The notes beneath the pieces are model-generated. The model worked only from the letters and a program-made list of their open reading frames with translations. It was not told where the DNA came from and did no database searches. The translations under genes and the position numbers were made by a program. A DNA stretch of 64,000 nucleotides, from the NCBI GenBank assembly GCA_045586595.1, contig JAZNAQ010000035.1:1-64000 (forward strand). Direction: 5' to 3'. Source of the stretch: SIG480 sp045586595 (lineage in GTDB: Bacteria > Bacillota > Clostridia > Oscillospirales > JAAYXM01). Below are positions 32,203 to 39,184 of the stretch, piece by piece (position 1 is the stretch's first letter; each line of letters begins with the position of its first letter).

Positions 32203-35200
32203 CTATCTCTTAAATTCTTTTTTGAAATCAGGCATACACCCAAGCGGCGTAGACCAGTACACGACACCGTCTACCACAACAAACCCCTTGGCGAAGTACA
32301 TTCCCGCTGTGTTCTCCGGAATGTTTATAAGGTCACCGTAAAATGTTTTTGACGGAATCCCCTTTATAATATTACCGACCTGCGTATCATCGGTTTCTGA
32401 TTTGATGAACTTAATTCCGGACTCCGTAACTTCACCGTTAATATCTGCATGGAACAGATAGCGCATAAGCCCAAGCTTTTTGCCGTTTTCGCTGTAATAA
32501 CCTGCATCAGTGTCCGTAGTCCATGTAGCTTCTATAATCACCTCATATTCACTTGTACCCTCTCCATAAAAAACAGTTACTGCTTGCTTTCCGGATGTCG
32601 AAATATCACACGACAATATCCATCCGTCAGTTGCCGTTTTTACTGAGCCGTCGTTATATGTAACCTGAAGCTCCATTCCCGAAGCATCTATCGCCTCACC
32701 CTTTTTGAACCTAAGCTTGTCGGGCAGTTTTGTTATCTCAATTTTTGTAACTACGGGTGCAAGCGCTTCAAACGAAAGATTCTGATTTTCTGCAAATGTC
32801 TTTGCGGCACTGTTTTCATATGCTTTAACTGTTACCGCCGTGGAATTTGCAAATGTTGTTTCACTCAACTGAGAATTTTCTCCAAGAACAGTAACTTCAG
32901 TAAGTGCTGAATTACCCGAGAAGGCATTTGCCTCAACTGCTTCAACGCTTTCCGGAATAATTACTTCACTTAGTGATGAACAGTTTTCAAAGGCACTTCC
33001 CCCTATTGTTTTTGTATTCTCTGAAAAATCCACACTTATAAGTGATGAACAGTCCTTAAACGAGTTTTCACTTACCTTTGTAACACCTTCACCGATGATT
33101 GCCGCACTCAACTGCGAACACCCTTCAAATGCACCTATTCCTATAGCTGTAACACTATCAGGGATTATAACCGCGTTAAAGGTTGCATATCCGGCAAACG
33201 CGCTGTCTGCAATAGCTGTAACAGGAAGACCGTCTATTGTATCCGGAATTACAAGCATATTGTAATCAGCATCCGTGCTCGCAACCATCACATCTGAAAT
33301 ACCTGTAATTTTTACGCCATTGTTTTCTTTTGTATATGTATAATAATTACCCCAAGTATTAGAAACATTATCCACGCATGATTGTATATAATACTCAAAG
33401 TTCCATGCGTCAATCTGCTTTATGTGTTCATCTATTTTTGCTTGCGTACTTTTATTTGTCGTTAGCTTTCTCGCGTTTTCTAACGCTGAGCGCATAGACC
33501 CCATTAGTCCGCAATAAATAATTTCATAGTCATCAATCTCGTCCATAAATTCATCAATTTCAAACGTAGAGGAATTTAATTTACTATTAATAAAAAACCT
33601 TTGTATGTCATCGTCCAATATGTTTCTAAATGACGCAACATTATCCCAATTTATAACCGTCGCATTATAATCGTCGATGACAAGTGCTCCCGGAAGCTTC
33701 TGCACCACCCAAACCGAGCTGTTCACAATAAAATTTGCTATGTTGTAAGCAAGACTAAGCTGAGTAGGCGTAACAGTAGCATTTGATATGTAGTTTATAG
33801 CTGTTGCCACAAGTTTTGGCGTATTTTCAAACAGTTTTTCAAGTACTTTCTCAGCAAGATATGTTTCTGCAACATACTGTGCTTTCCCCAATACGTCGCG
33901 CCTGTTGTTCATACGCATAAGTGAATCATATAAATCTGTTCCTTTTGGGACTTTCTTTATTAGTAAATCAACCAATTTGCCGCTTACCATATCTGTCATA
34001 ATTACCGTAGTGATTACTTCTGCTGGTTCAAGCACCTTTCCAAATTTATCGAGCAAATCGGCGGCATCTCCCCACTCCTTGGTAAAAAACGATACAATAT
34101 CTTCTATATCTTCAGTTGAGTATATGCCGCCCGTTGCCTGGGATAAATCAGATGCAAACTGTGCTGTTGACGTTGTGTATGCAAAATTGTAAATATCTGC
34201 CGCGCCGGACATATATTTCATATTATCTCTAAATGCGTCACCCACATCTGATACAATACCTTTTATTACGCTCGACGAGCTTTCAATCTCCCTTAGAAGC
34301 TCTAAAAGCTGTTCGTCCTGAAACCGCTCTAAACTGTCGGTATAGTCCTGTCCATTTGACATACAAAAAGCCTCTGCTATGGAATCCCATACAATCTTTC
34401 CCATATTTGCCTGGACATGTAGATATTTACCGAATTTAAACTTCCCAATTGGTATATTGTCAATAGTATATCCTATGGTCTCCGAGCAGGATCTTATAAC
34501 GTCAAAAAATGCATAGTTGTTTAAATATTCTGGATATTCGTAAAAAAGTTTGCTGCAAAAATGTATCTCTGCATTTTTCAGTTCTGTGTTACCCTCAATT
34601 TTATCCCATGTATTACTTAATGCTATGAAATATACATCATCTACTCCACTGTAATCAAAAGCACCTTCCCCAATACTGATCACACTGTCGAAAATTGTTA
34701 TATTTTGCATATTATAGCACTCTGCAAACGTCCACGAGTCTATAGTTGTCACGCTATTTGGGATTGTTACATCCTTAAGACTTGTGCATCCAAAAAATGC
34801 ACTCGCACCAATATCGGTCACGCTATTGGGGATTGTTATATTCTTAAGACTTGTGCACTCTGCAAACGCACTCATCCCAATACTTGTCACGCTGTCGGGG
34901 ATTGTTATATTCTTAAGACTTGTGCACTCTGCAAATGCACCCATCCCAATACTTGTCACGCTGTCGGGAATATTATATGTATCCTCGCACTTACCGGCGG
35001 GAAAGCAACTAATCTCAGATCTGTCGCTATTAAATAAAACTCCATCTATGGATGAATAACATAGATTATTTCGAGACACCGTGATACTTGTAAGGTTGCT
35101 ACATCCCCGAAACGGATCACCTTCAATAGTTGTTACGCTGCCAGGGATTGTTATACTTTCTAGGCTGGTACATCCACCAAACGCACCACCTCCAATAGTT

Positions 35201-35532
35201 GTTACGCTGTTAGGGATTGTTATACTTTCTAGGCTGGTACATCCACTAAACGCACCATGTTCAATAGTTGTTATACCGTATTCAATTATAACTGTTCTTA
35301 TTACTTCATATTCGTTGTAGCCAAGCCATCCAGTATCTCCAATCTCAACGATGTCAATCATTTCTCCGCTTCCACTAATGACAAGTGTTCCTTCACTATA
35401 AAGCGTCCACGACATATTCTCGTATGTTCTTGTTCTTATGATTTCAGCCGCATCTGCTGTAATCACAAACGAAGGCATCGCACTTATTAGCATACACAAC
35501 ACCAACACCAAGCTTAAAAGCCGTTTTTTCAT
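32203..35532 (-). CDS. Secreted leucine-rich-repeat (BspA/LRR_5-type) protein with large unknown central region
   Basis: A 1109-residue exported protein. The start at 35532 follows AGGAGG; 1-28 is a Sec signal (LLSLVLVLCMLISAMPSFVI, then ADAAE). Residues of about 47-295 hold LRR_5 repeats of 23 residues (TSLESITIPNSVTTIGGGAF type). About 330-740 is a non-repetitive, mostly helical region with no family I recognise. About 775-925 is a second LRR_5 block, about 930-1003 an Ig-like domain (KLPDKLRFKKGEAIDASGM), and the last about 100 residues end KGFVVVDGVVYWSTPLG...FKKEFKR. No LPXTG, SLH or membrane anchor is seen, so it is probably released or wall-bound by other means. Transcribed from a promoter covered by paired palindromes, divergent from an XRE regulator. 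Confidence 0.9.
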   Translation of the reverse strand: MKKRLLSLVLVLCMLISAMPSFVITADAAEIIRTRTYENMSWTLYSEGTLVISGSGEMIDIVEIGDTGWLGYNEYEVIRTVIIEYGITTIEHGAFSGCTSLESITIPNSVTTIGGGAFGGCTSLESITIPGSVTTIEGDPFRGCSNLTSITVSRNNLCYSSIDGVLFNSDRSEISCFPAGKCEDTYNIPDSVTSIGMGAFAECTSLKNITIPDSVTSIGMSAFAECTSLKNITIPNSVTDIGASAFFGCTSLKDVTIPNSVTTIDSWTFAECYNMQNITIFDSVISIGEGAFDYSGVDDVYFIALSNTWDKIEGNTELKNAEIHFCSKLFYEYPEYLNNYAFFDVIRSCSETIGYTIDNIPIGKFKFGKYLHVQANMGKIVWDSIAEAFCMSNGQDYTDSLERFQDEQLLELLREIESSSSVIKGIVSDVGDAFRDNMKYMSGAADIYNFAYTTSTAQFASDLSQATGGIYSTEDIEDIVSFFTKEWGDAADLLDKFGKVLEPAEVITTVIMTDMVSGKLVDLLIKKVPKGTDLYDSLMRMNNRRDVLGKAQYVAETYLAEKVLEKLFENTPKLVATAINYISNATVTPTQLSLAYNIANFIVNSSVWVVQKLPGALVIDDYNATVINWDNVASFRNILDDDIQRFFINSKLNSSTFEIDEFMDEIDDYEIIYCGLMGSMRSALENARKLTTNKSTQAKIDEHIKQIDAWNFEYYIQSCVDNVSNTWGNYYTYTKENNGVKITGISDVMVASTDADYNMLVIPDTIDGLPVTAIADSAFAGYATFNAVIIPDSVTAIGIGAFEGCSQLSAAIIGEGVTKVSENSFKDCSSLISVDFSENTKTIGGSAFENCSSLSEVIIPESVEAVEANAFSGNSALTEVTVLGENSQLSETTFANSTAVTVKAYENSAAKTFAENQNLSFEALAPVVTKIEITKLPDKLRFKKGEAIDASGMELQVTYNDGSVKTATDGWILSCDISTSGKQAVTVFYGEGTSEYEVIIEATWTTDTDAGYYSENGKKLGLMRYLFHADINGEVTESGIKFIKSETDDTQVGNIIKGIPSKTFYGDLINIPENTAGMYFAKGFVVVDGVVYWSTPLGCMPDFKKEFKR
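34745..34972 (-). repeat. 69-bp tandem DNA repeats inside the LRR gene (array 1)
   Basis: About three copies of a 69 bp unit (23 codons). Adjacent units share long identical blocks such as GATTGTTATATTCTTAAGAC and ACTTGTGCACTCTGCAAA, so they diverge little at the DNA level. Confidence 0.8.
35118..35279 (-). repeat. 69-bp tandem DNA repeats inside the LRR gene (array 2)
   Basis: Two and a bit copies of a 69 bp unit with identical blocks ATTGTTATACTTTCTAGGCT and AATAGTTGTTA. The sequence variant differs from array 1, indicating separate local duplication. Confidence 0.75.
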
Positions 35533-35577
35533 ATTTCTTTTTCCTCCTGTGATTTTTTTCATAATACTGCAAACAAT

Positions 35578-35606
35578 ATTTTACTCAAAGTCTGAGTAAA
35601 AGTCAA
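35578..35606 (-). promoter_or_regulatory. Promoter of the LRR protein gene
   Basis: Minus strand TTGACT (35606-35601), an exact 17 bp spacer, TAAAAT (35583-35578). The first palindrome (35581-35599) fills the spacer and touches the -10 box. Confidence 0.8.
35581..35599. promoter_or_regulatory. Operator palindrome 1
   Basis: Perfect 7 bp arms TTACTCA (35581-35587) and TGAGTAA (35593-35599) around a 5 bp centre. Located between the -35 and -10 of the LRR promoter. Confidence 0.8.
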
Positions 35607-35624
35607 TACTCAAACATTGAGTAT
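35606..35624. promoter_or_regulatory. Operator palindrome 2
   Basis: Perfect arms ATACTCA (35606-35612) and TGAGTAT (35618-35624) around a 5 bp centre. It shares the ACTCA-N5-TGAGT core with palindrome 1; the centres are 25 bp apart. It touches the LRR -35 on one side and the regulator's -35 on the other. Confidence 0.8.
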
Positions 35625-35646
35625 GCTATTCTCTTTTTTGTATAAA
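35617..35646 (+). promoter_or_regulatory. Promoter of the XRE regulator
   Basis: TTGAGT (35617-35622), an 18 bp spacer, TATAAA (35641-35646). The -35 overlaps the right arm of operator palindrome 2, suggesting autoregulation. Confidence 0.6.
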
Positions 35647-35666
35647 ATAGAGAGGGGCGAGAAGTT

Positions 35667-35888
35667 ATGGATTACAGAACAAGGTTAAAAAATTTGAGAG
35701 AAGACAATGATTATACACAGGCTTATGTAGGCAAACTGTTAAACAAGTCTCAGCAGGGCTACAATCACATTGAAATCGGGCGGGCGGAGCTTAAAATAGA
35801 CGATTTGGCAATTCTGTGTAAGCTGTATAACATTTCCGCGGATTATATAATCGGACTGACAGACAGAGTGGTTCCATATCATAAATAA
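35667..35888 (+). CDS. XRE-family transcriptional regulator (single HTH)
   Basis: A 73-residue Cro/C1-type helix-turn-helix protein, essentially one HTH_3 domain: RLKNLREDNDYTQAYVGKLL, SQQGYNHIEIGRAELKIDDL, YNISADYIIGLTD. There is no sensor or dimerisation domain beyond the HTH. GAGAGGGGCGAG precedes the ATG. It is divergent from the LRR gene, and two matching palindromes occupy the shared control region, so it most likely represses both the LRR-peptide operon and itself. What relieves repression is unknown. Confidence 0.9.
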   Translation: MDYRTRLKNLREDNDYTQAYVGKLLNKSQQGYNHIEIGRAELKIDDLAILCKLYNISADYIIGLTDRVVPYHK

Positions 35889-35894
35889 CATACA

Positions 35895-35936
35895 AAAAGA
35901 GGTACAGTCCACAACAAACTGTACCTCTTCCTTTTT
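35895..35936. terminator. Bidirectional terminator between the XRE gene and the Feo operon
   Basis: A 12 bp perfect stem (35897-35908/35918-35929, AAGAGGTACAGT and its complement), A-rich to the left and T7 to the right. Confidence 0.85.
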
Positions 35937-36188
35937 TTATCTCCCAAACAAAGAAAACTTCTTTTTATATTCTTCGCATTTTATATCAGAAACAGCATAT
36001 CCGGTTTCTTTTACGGCTTCAAGGATTTCGTTCTCAGAGATTGGTGCTTTTGCGATAATCTCGGTCTTCTTCTCCGAGTGTGAGGATGTGACCTTTTTTA
36101 CATCAAAAGCTTTTTCTATTGCCCCGTTCATGTGTGCTTCACAATGGGCGCACATCATGCCCTCAACGCGCATGGTTATCTTTACCAT
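35937..36188 (-). CDS. Heavy-metal-associated (HMA) domain protein
   Basis: An 83-residue ferredoxin-like HMA fold with the metal loop GMMCAHCEAHM (CxxC at about 13-16) and the second-half motif ILEAVKETGYAV. CopZ-like proteins carry Cu(I) between chaperone and P-type ATPase. Here the gene is last in a ferrous-iron operon (feoB, Cys-rich peptide, HMA) with no copper ATPase nearby, and its extra 15-residue tail (CEEYKKKFSLFGR) has another Cys. It overlaps the previous stop codon by one base (TAATG). Metal specificity is uncertain. Confidence 0.88.
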   Translation of the reverse strand: MVKITMRVEGMMCAHCEAHMNGAIEKAFDVKKVTSSHSEKKTEIIAKAPISENEILEAVKETGYAVSDIKCEEYKKKFSLFGR

Positions 36189-36343
36189 TATTCTTCCTCC
36201 TTATCGCAGGCAGTACAAGAAGAGCACGAACCGCCGTGCGGGCAGCCGATACATTTCTTGCCGCTTTTTTTAGCCTTTATCACATACCCTGCCGCGGCAC
36301 CGATAATTATAACGAGTGCGGCGATGATAATGATATCAGTCAT
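36188..36343 (-). CDS. FeoB-associated Cys-rich membrane protein
   Basis: A 51-residue small protein: one N-terminal membrane helix (IIIIAALVIIIGAAAGYVI, about 4-22), a basic stretch KAKKSGKK, then a cysteine cluster CIGCPHGGSCSSCTAC and an acidic end. This matches the small Cys-rich proteins found after feoB in many Firmicutes, thought to help Fe(II) transfer at the FeoB pore, possibly in place of FeoC. It lies 14 bp after feoB and overlaps the HMA gene by one base. Confidence 0.9.
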   Translation of the reverse strand: MTDIIIIAALVIIIGAAAGYVIKAKKSGKKCIGCPHGGSCSSCTACDKEEE

Positions 36344-36357
36344 TTCAAATCAACTCC

Positions 36358-38349
36358 TTACTTTGAAAGAGCATATTCTGTCTTAATGCTTCTGTTAGCT
36401 TTTTTGATGAGGTAAGACACAATAGCCGCAAATGCTATTACCGCTATAAGACCCGGAACAAAACCTGCGCCGAATGTACCCTCAACGATGAGTGTGCCTA
36501 TCTGATATACAAGGTAGCCTACCGTAAAGCCGACCCCGAGCTGGAGGCCGATTCCGCCCCAGAGCCACTTGGCGCTCTTCATCTCAGCATTCATAGCTCC
36601 TATTGCCGCAAAGCACGGCGGAGTGTAGAGGTTAAACATGAGGTATGCAAGAGCCGCGACCTTTGTAATCGCGATTATGCCTGCTGCATCTGCACCCGCG
36701 CCAACAAGAGCAAGCTCATCCATGTCGATGAGGTTTTCAAGACCGACAAAGCATACAGCGAGCGTACCGACAACGTTCTCTTTTGCGATAAAGCCTGTAA
36801 CTGCTGCTGCTGCAAGCTGCCATGAAAGAACGCCCACAACAGGGATAAGAAGATAAGCAAACGGACGTGCAATAGATGCAAGGATAGATGTATCTGCGCT
36901 TTCTGCTACAGCAAAGCTCCAGTCAAACGTCTGCATAATCTGAACCGCAGTGTTGCAGAGGAGAATAATCGTTGCGGCTTTTACTATGTATGCCCAGCCG
37001 CGGCTGCACATTGACTTGAATGCGCCCCAAAAGCTCGGAATCTTATACTCGGGAAGCTCAATGATAAAGAATGACTTACGCGCCTTATAACCTGTAATCT
37101 TGTTTATAAGAAGTGCCGAGAGGAAGATAAGAACTATACCGGAAAGATACATTGTTGTGCTTACCCAGCCTGCGTCTTCAAAGAAAGCACCTGCAAAGAG
37201 TGCAATTACCGGAATCTTTGCGCCACAAGGCATAAACGGAGCAAGCATAGCGGTTGCGCGTCTCTCGCGCTCGTTGCGGATTGTACGGCTCGCCATAATG
37301 CCCGGAACTGCACAACCTATTGTGATAACAAACGGGATGACAGACTTACCTGAAAGTCCTACCCTTTTAAATATCGGGTCAAGCACTACCGAAACTCGTG
37401 CCATATATCCGCAGTCCTCAAGAATCGCAATGAGGAAGTACATAACCATAACGAGCGGCAAAAAACCAATAACGGCGATTACCCCGCCGATAACTCCGTC
37501 TACAAGAAGGGCGGAGAGCAATGGGTTTGCATCTGCAAGAAGCTCGCCTACAAAGCCCTGGAAGGTTTCAAGCCAACCTACAAGCCAATCTGCAATCGGT
37601 GTACCAACCCATACCTGTGAAATCTGGAAGACAAGCCACATAACAACAGCAAAAATCGGGATACCGAGCCACTTGTTAGTAAGAACTGCGTCGATGCCAT
37701 CCTGAAAGTTCTTTTTGTTTGTATAAACCTTGCGGCTCTCAACGCCTGCAACTATCTTGTTTACAAACTCAAAACGCCTTCTGTCCGCAGCTTCAACGGC
37801 TTTCTTATCAGTCAAATTCACATTGCCCTGAAAATACGGCGCACTCTGGCTTTTACCTACACACTCAACGGCAGTTTTTATAACCTGGCGCAGGCCATCA
37901 GCCACGATTGAAACCGTTTCAACAACAGGACAGCCGAGCTTCTCGGAGAGTGCGTCTGCATCAATCTTTGTCTCCTTCTTCCTGTTGATGTCTGACTTGT
38001 TAAGAGCAACAACAACAGGAATACCAAGCTCAAGAAGCTGAGTTGTGAAGAAAAGGCTTCTGCTTAAGTTTGTTGCATCTACTATATTTATAATAACGTC
38101 AGGATTCTCGCCCTTGACGTATGCACTTGTGATGCTCTCCTCTGAAGTGAACGGAGACATCGAGTATGCACCCGGAAGGTCAACCGCCACAAGCTCTTCC
38201 TTACCATCATAAAAGTTTTTCTTAATGGTGTGTTGCTTCTTTTCAACGGTAACACCCGCCCAGTTACCGACCTTTTCATTACTGCCCGTAAGCGCGTTGT
38301 ACATAGTTGTTTTACCGCTGTTGGGATTGCCCGTCAACGCAATTCTCAT
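36358..38349 (-). CDS. feoB: Ferrous iron transport protein B
   Basis: The Fe(II) transporter with an N-terminal cytosolic G domain: GNPNSGKTT (G1), GNWAGVTVEKK (switch region), DLPGAYSM (G3), NKSD (G4). Next comes a helical GDI-like region, then the polytopic membrane part with two Gate-type repeats (VIPFVITIGCAVPGIMASR with Cys; later LVGAGAD...YTPPCFAAIGAM). The length of 663 is normal. AGGAGG precedes the ATG. A candidate operator sits 59 bp upstream. Confidence 0.96.
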   Translation of the reverse strand: MRIALTGNPNSGKTTMYNALTGSNEKVGNWAGVTVEKKQHTIKKNFYDGKEELVAVDLPGAYSMSPFTSEESITSAYVKGENPDVIINIVDATNLSRSLFFTTQLLELGIPVVVALNKSDINRKKETKIDADALSEKLGCPVVETVSIVADGLRQVIKTAVECVGKSQSAPYFQGNVNLTDKKAVEAADRRRFEFVNKIVAGVESRKVYTNKKNFQDGIDAVLTNKWLGIPIFAVVMWLVFQISQVWVGTPIADWLVGWLETFQGFVGELLADANPLLSALLVDGVIGGVIAVIGFLPLVMVMYFLIAILEDCGYMARVSVVLDPIFKRVGLSGKSVIPFVITIGCAVPGIMASRTIRNERERRATAMLAPFMPCGAKIPVIALFAGAFFEDAGWVSTTMYLSGIVLIFLSALLINKITGYKARKSFFIIELPEYKIPSFWGAFKSMCSRGWAYIVKAATIILLCNTAVQIMQTFDWSFAVAESADTSILASIARPFAYLLIPVVGVLSWQLAAAAVTGFIAKENVVGTLAVCFVGLENLIDMDELALVGAGADAAGIIAITKVAALAYLMFNLYTPPCFAAIGAMNAEMKSAKWLWGGIGLQLGVGFTVGYLVYQIGTLIVEGTFGAGFVPGLIAVIAFAAIVSYLIKKANRSIKTEYALSK

Positions 38350-38407
38350 TTATAATTCCTCCTTGTTTATGTATTTTATATGTTAAGGTTTAGTTTCAAA
38401 GTCTTTG

Positions 38408-38423
38408 GTTACCCTCTGCTAAC
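38408..38423 (-). promoter_or_regulatory. Candidate iron operator upstream of feoB
   Basis: GTTACC-CTCT-GCTAAC (38408-38413, 38418-38423): the same half-site arrangement as the perfect palindrome upstream of feoA, with one arm imperfect. Confidence 0.45.
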
Positions 38424-38432
38424 TGTACTTCA

Positions 38433-38457
38433 AAATTAAAAGCCGACTTTTGTCGGC
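38433..38457 (-). terminator. Terminator or attenuator after feoA
   Basis: Stem GCCGAC/GTCGGC (38442-38447/38452-38457) with a 4-base loop; the minus-strand exit is TTTTAATTTT. Separates feoA from feoB by partial termination. Confidence 0.65.
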
Positions 38458-38471
38458 CGGGTTTGACCGTT

Positions 38472-38690
38472 TTAACCGTCAACAACTATAGCCTCTGCGA
38501 GCTGTGTGTCTATATTATATCTGCCATCTTTAATAGAGACAGTGCACCCGCCCTTGCGGTGAGAGATTACCGTAATCGGCTCGCCGCTATAGCACCCGAG
38601 CGAAAAGAGAAAGGAGTTGAGTTCTTCATCGTCCGTTTCAATTCGCTCAATTATGTATTCTTTGCCCTCCAAGGCATCTCTTAAAGTCAT
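38472..38690 (-). CDS. feoA: Ferrous iron transport protein A
   Basis: A 72-residue SH3-like FeoA-domain protein: LRDALEGKEYIIERIET, FLFSLGCYSGEPITVISHRK, and DGRYNIDTQLAEAIVV. It supports FeoB at the membrane. The iron-repressible arrangement is suggested by a perfect palindrome immediately after its promoter. The HIT-protein terminator lies upstream. Confidence 0.92.
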   Translation of the reverse strand: MTLRDALEGKEYIIERIETDDEELNSFLFSLGCYSGEPITVISHRKGGCTVSIKDGRYNIDTQLAEAIVVDG

Positions 38691-38724
38691 AAAGTATCAC
38701 CTTAACCTATCTGCGACCACTAAA

Positions 38725-38740
38725 GTTAGCACCCGCTAAC
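38725..38740. promoter_or_regulatory. Candidate iron-responsive operator at the feoA transcription start
   Basis: Perfect palindrome GTTAGC-ACCC-GCTAAC (38725-38730/38735-38740), 7 bp downstream of the feoA -10, that is at about +1. The TTAG/CTAA half-sites resemble those bound by DtxR/IdeR-family iron regulators; that assignment is inference. Confidence 0.65.
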
Positions 38741-38747
38741 CATATAT

Positions 38748-38776
38748 ATAATACACGCATCGGAAACATTTGTCAA
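38748..38776 (-). promoter_or_regulatory. Promoter of feoA
   Basis: Minus strand TTGACA (38776-38771), exactly 17 bp, TATTAT (38753-38748). One mismatch from consensus. Confidence 0.85.
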
Positions 38777-38783
38777 GTATTTT

Positions 38784-38823
38784 TAAAAAATAAATATCGC
38801 ACCCGAAAGGTTTCGGGTGCGAT
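38784..38823 (-). terminator. Terminator of the alaS-HIT unit
   Basis: A 13 bp perfect stem ATCGCACCCGAAA and complement (38796-38808/38811-38823), followed on the minus strand by an A/T-rich run with T6. Confidence 0.8.
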
Positions 38824-38829
38824 TTGTTG

Positions 38830-39171
38830 TTATGCCATTTCTACATTAAGCTTTTTGCCGCCGAGGATGTGAAAGTGAAGGTGATGAACGGTCTGCCCCG
38901 CGTCATCGCCGCAGTTTGATACCACGCGATATCCGCCTGTAAGACCTTCCTCACGAGCTATGCGCGCAATCACTTCAAATATGTGTGAAACAACTGCAGA
39001 ATTCTTTTCGTCTATCTCTGCAACCGAAGCAATGTGCACTTTGGGAATGACAAGAATATGGCTCGGAGCCTGCGGAGCTATATCACGAAAGGCAAGCACA
39101 AGCTCGTCCTCATAAACCTTAGTGGACGGAATTTCACCGGCAATTATTTTACAAAAGAGACAATCTGACAT
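38830..39171 (-). CDS. HIT-family (HINT-like) nucleotide-binding protein
   Basis: A 113-residue histidine-triad hydrolase or transferase of HINT type: CLFCKIIAGEIPSTKVYED at the start (zinc-binding CxxC) and the triad HHLHFHIL at the end. HINTs hydrolyse adenosine phosphoramidates, including lysyl-type adducts from tRNA synthetase side reactions. The start at 39171 (MSDCLFCK) is the family N terminus. It follows alaS by 13 bp, a pairing with a tRNA synthetase that may be functional. Confidence 0.93.
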   Translation of the reverse strand: MSDCLFCKIIAGEIPSTKVYEDELVLAFRDIAPQAPSHILVIPKVHIASVAEIDEKNSAVVSHIFEVIARIAREEGLTGGYRVVSNCGDDAGQTVHHLHFHILGGKKLNVEMA

Positions 39172-39184
39172 GAGTTGTACCCCC

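Noticed and set aside
34745..35279. CRISPR-like regular repeats
   Set aside because: The period is 69 bp with no unique spacers, in frame with 23-residue LRR units.
34705..35320. Plus-strand ORFs with repeated Ala/Cys-Lys-rich peptides opposite the LRR gene
   Set aside because: They are antisense shadows of the 69 bp repeats; no ribosome sites, and the minus-strand gene is clearly coding.
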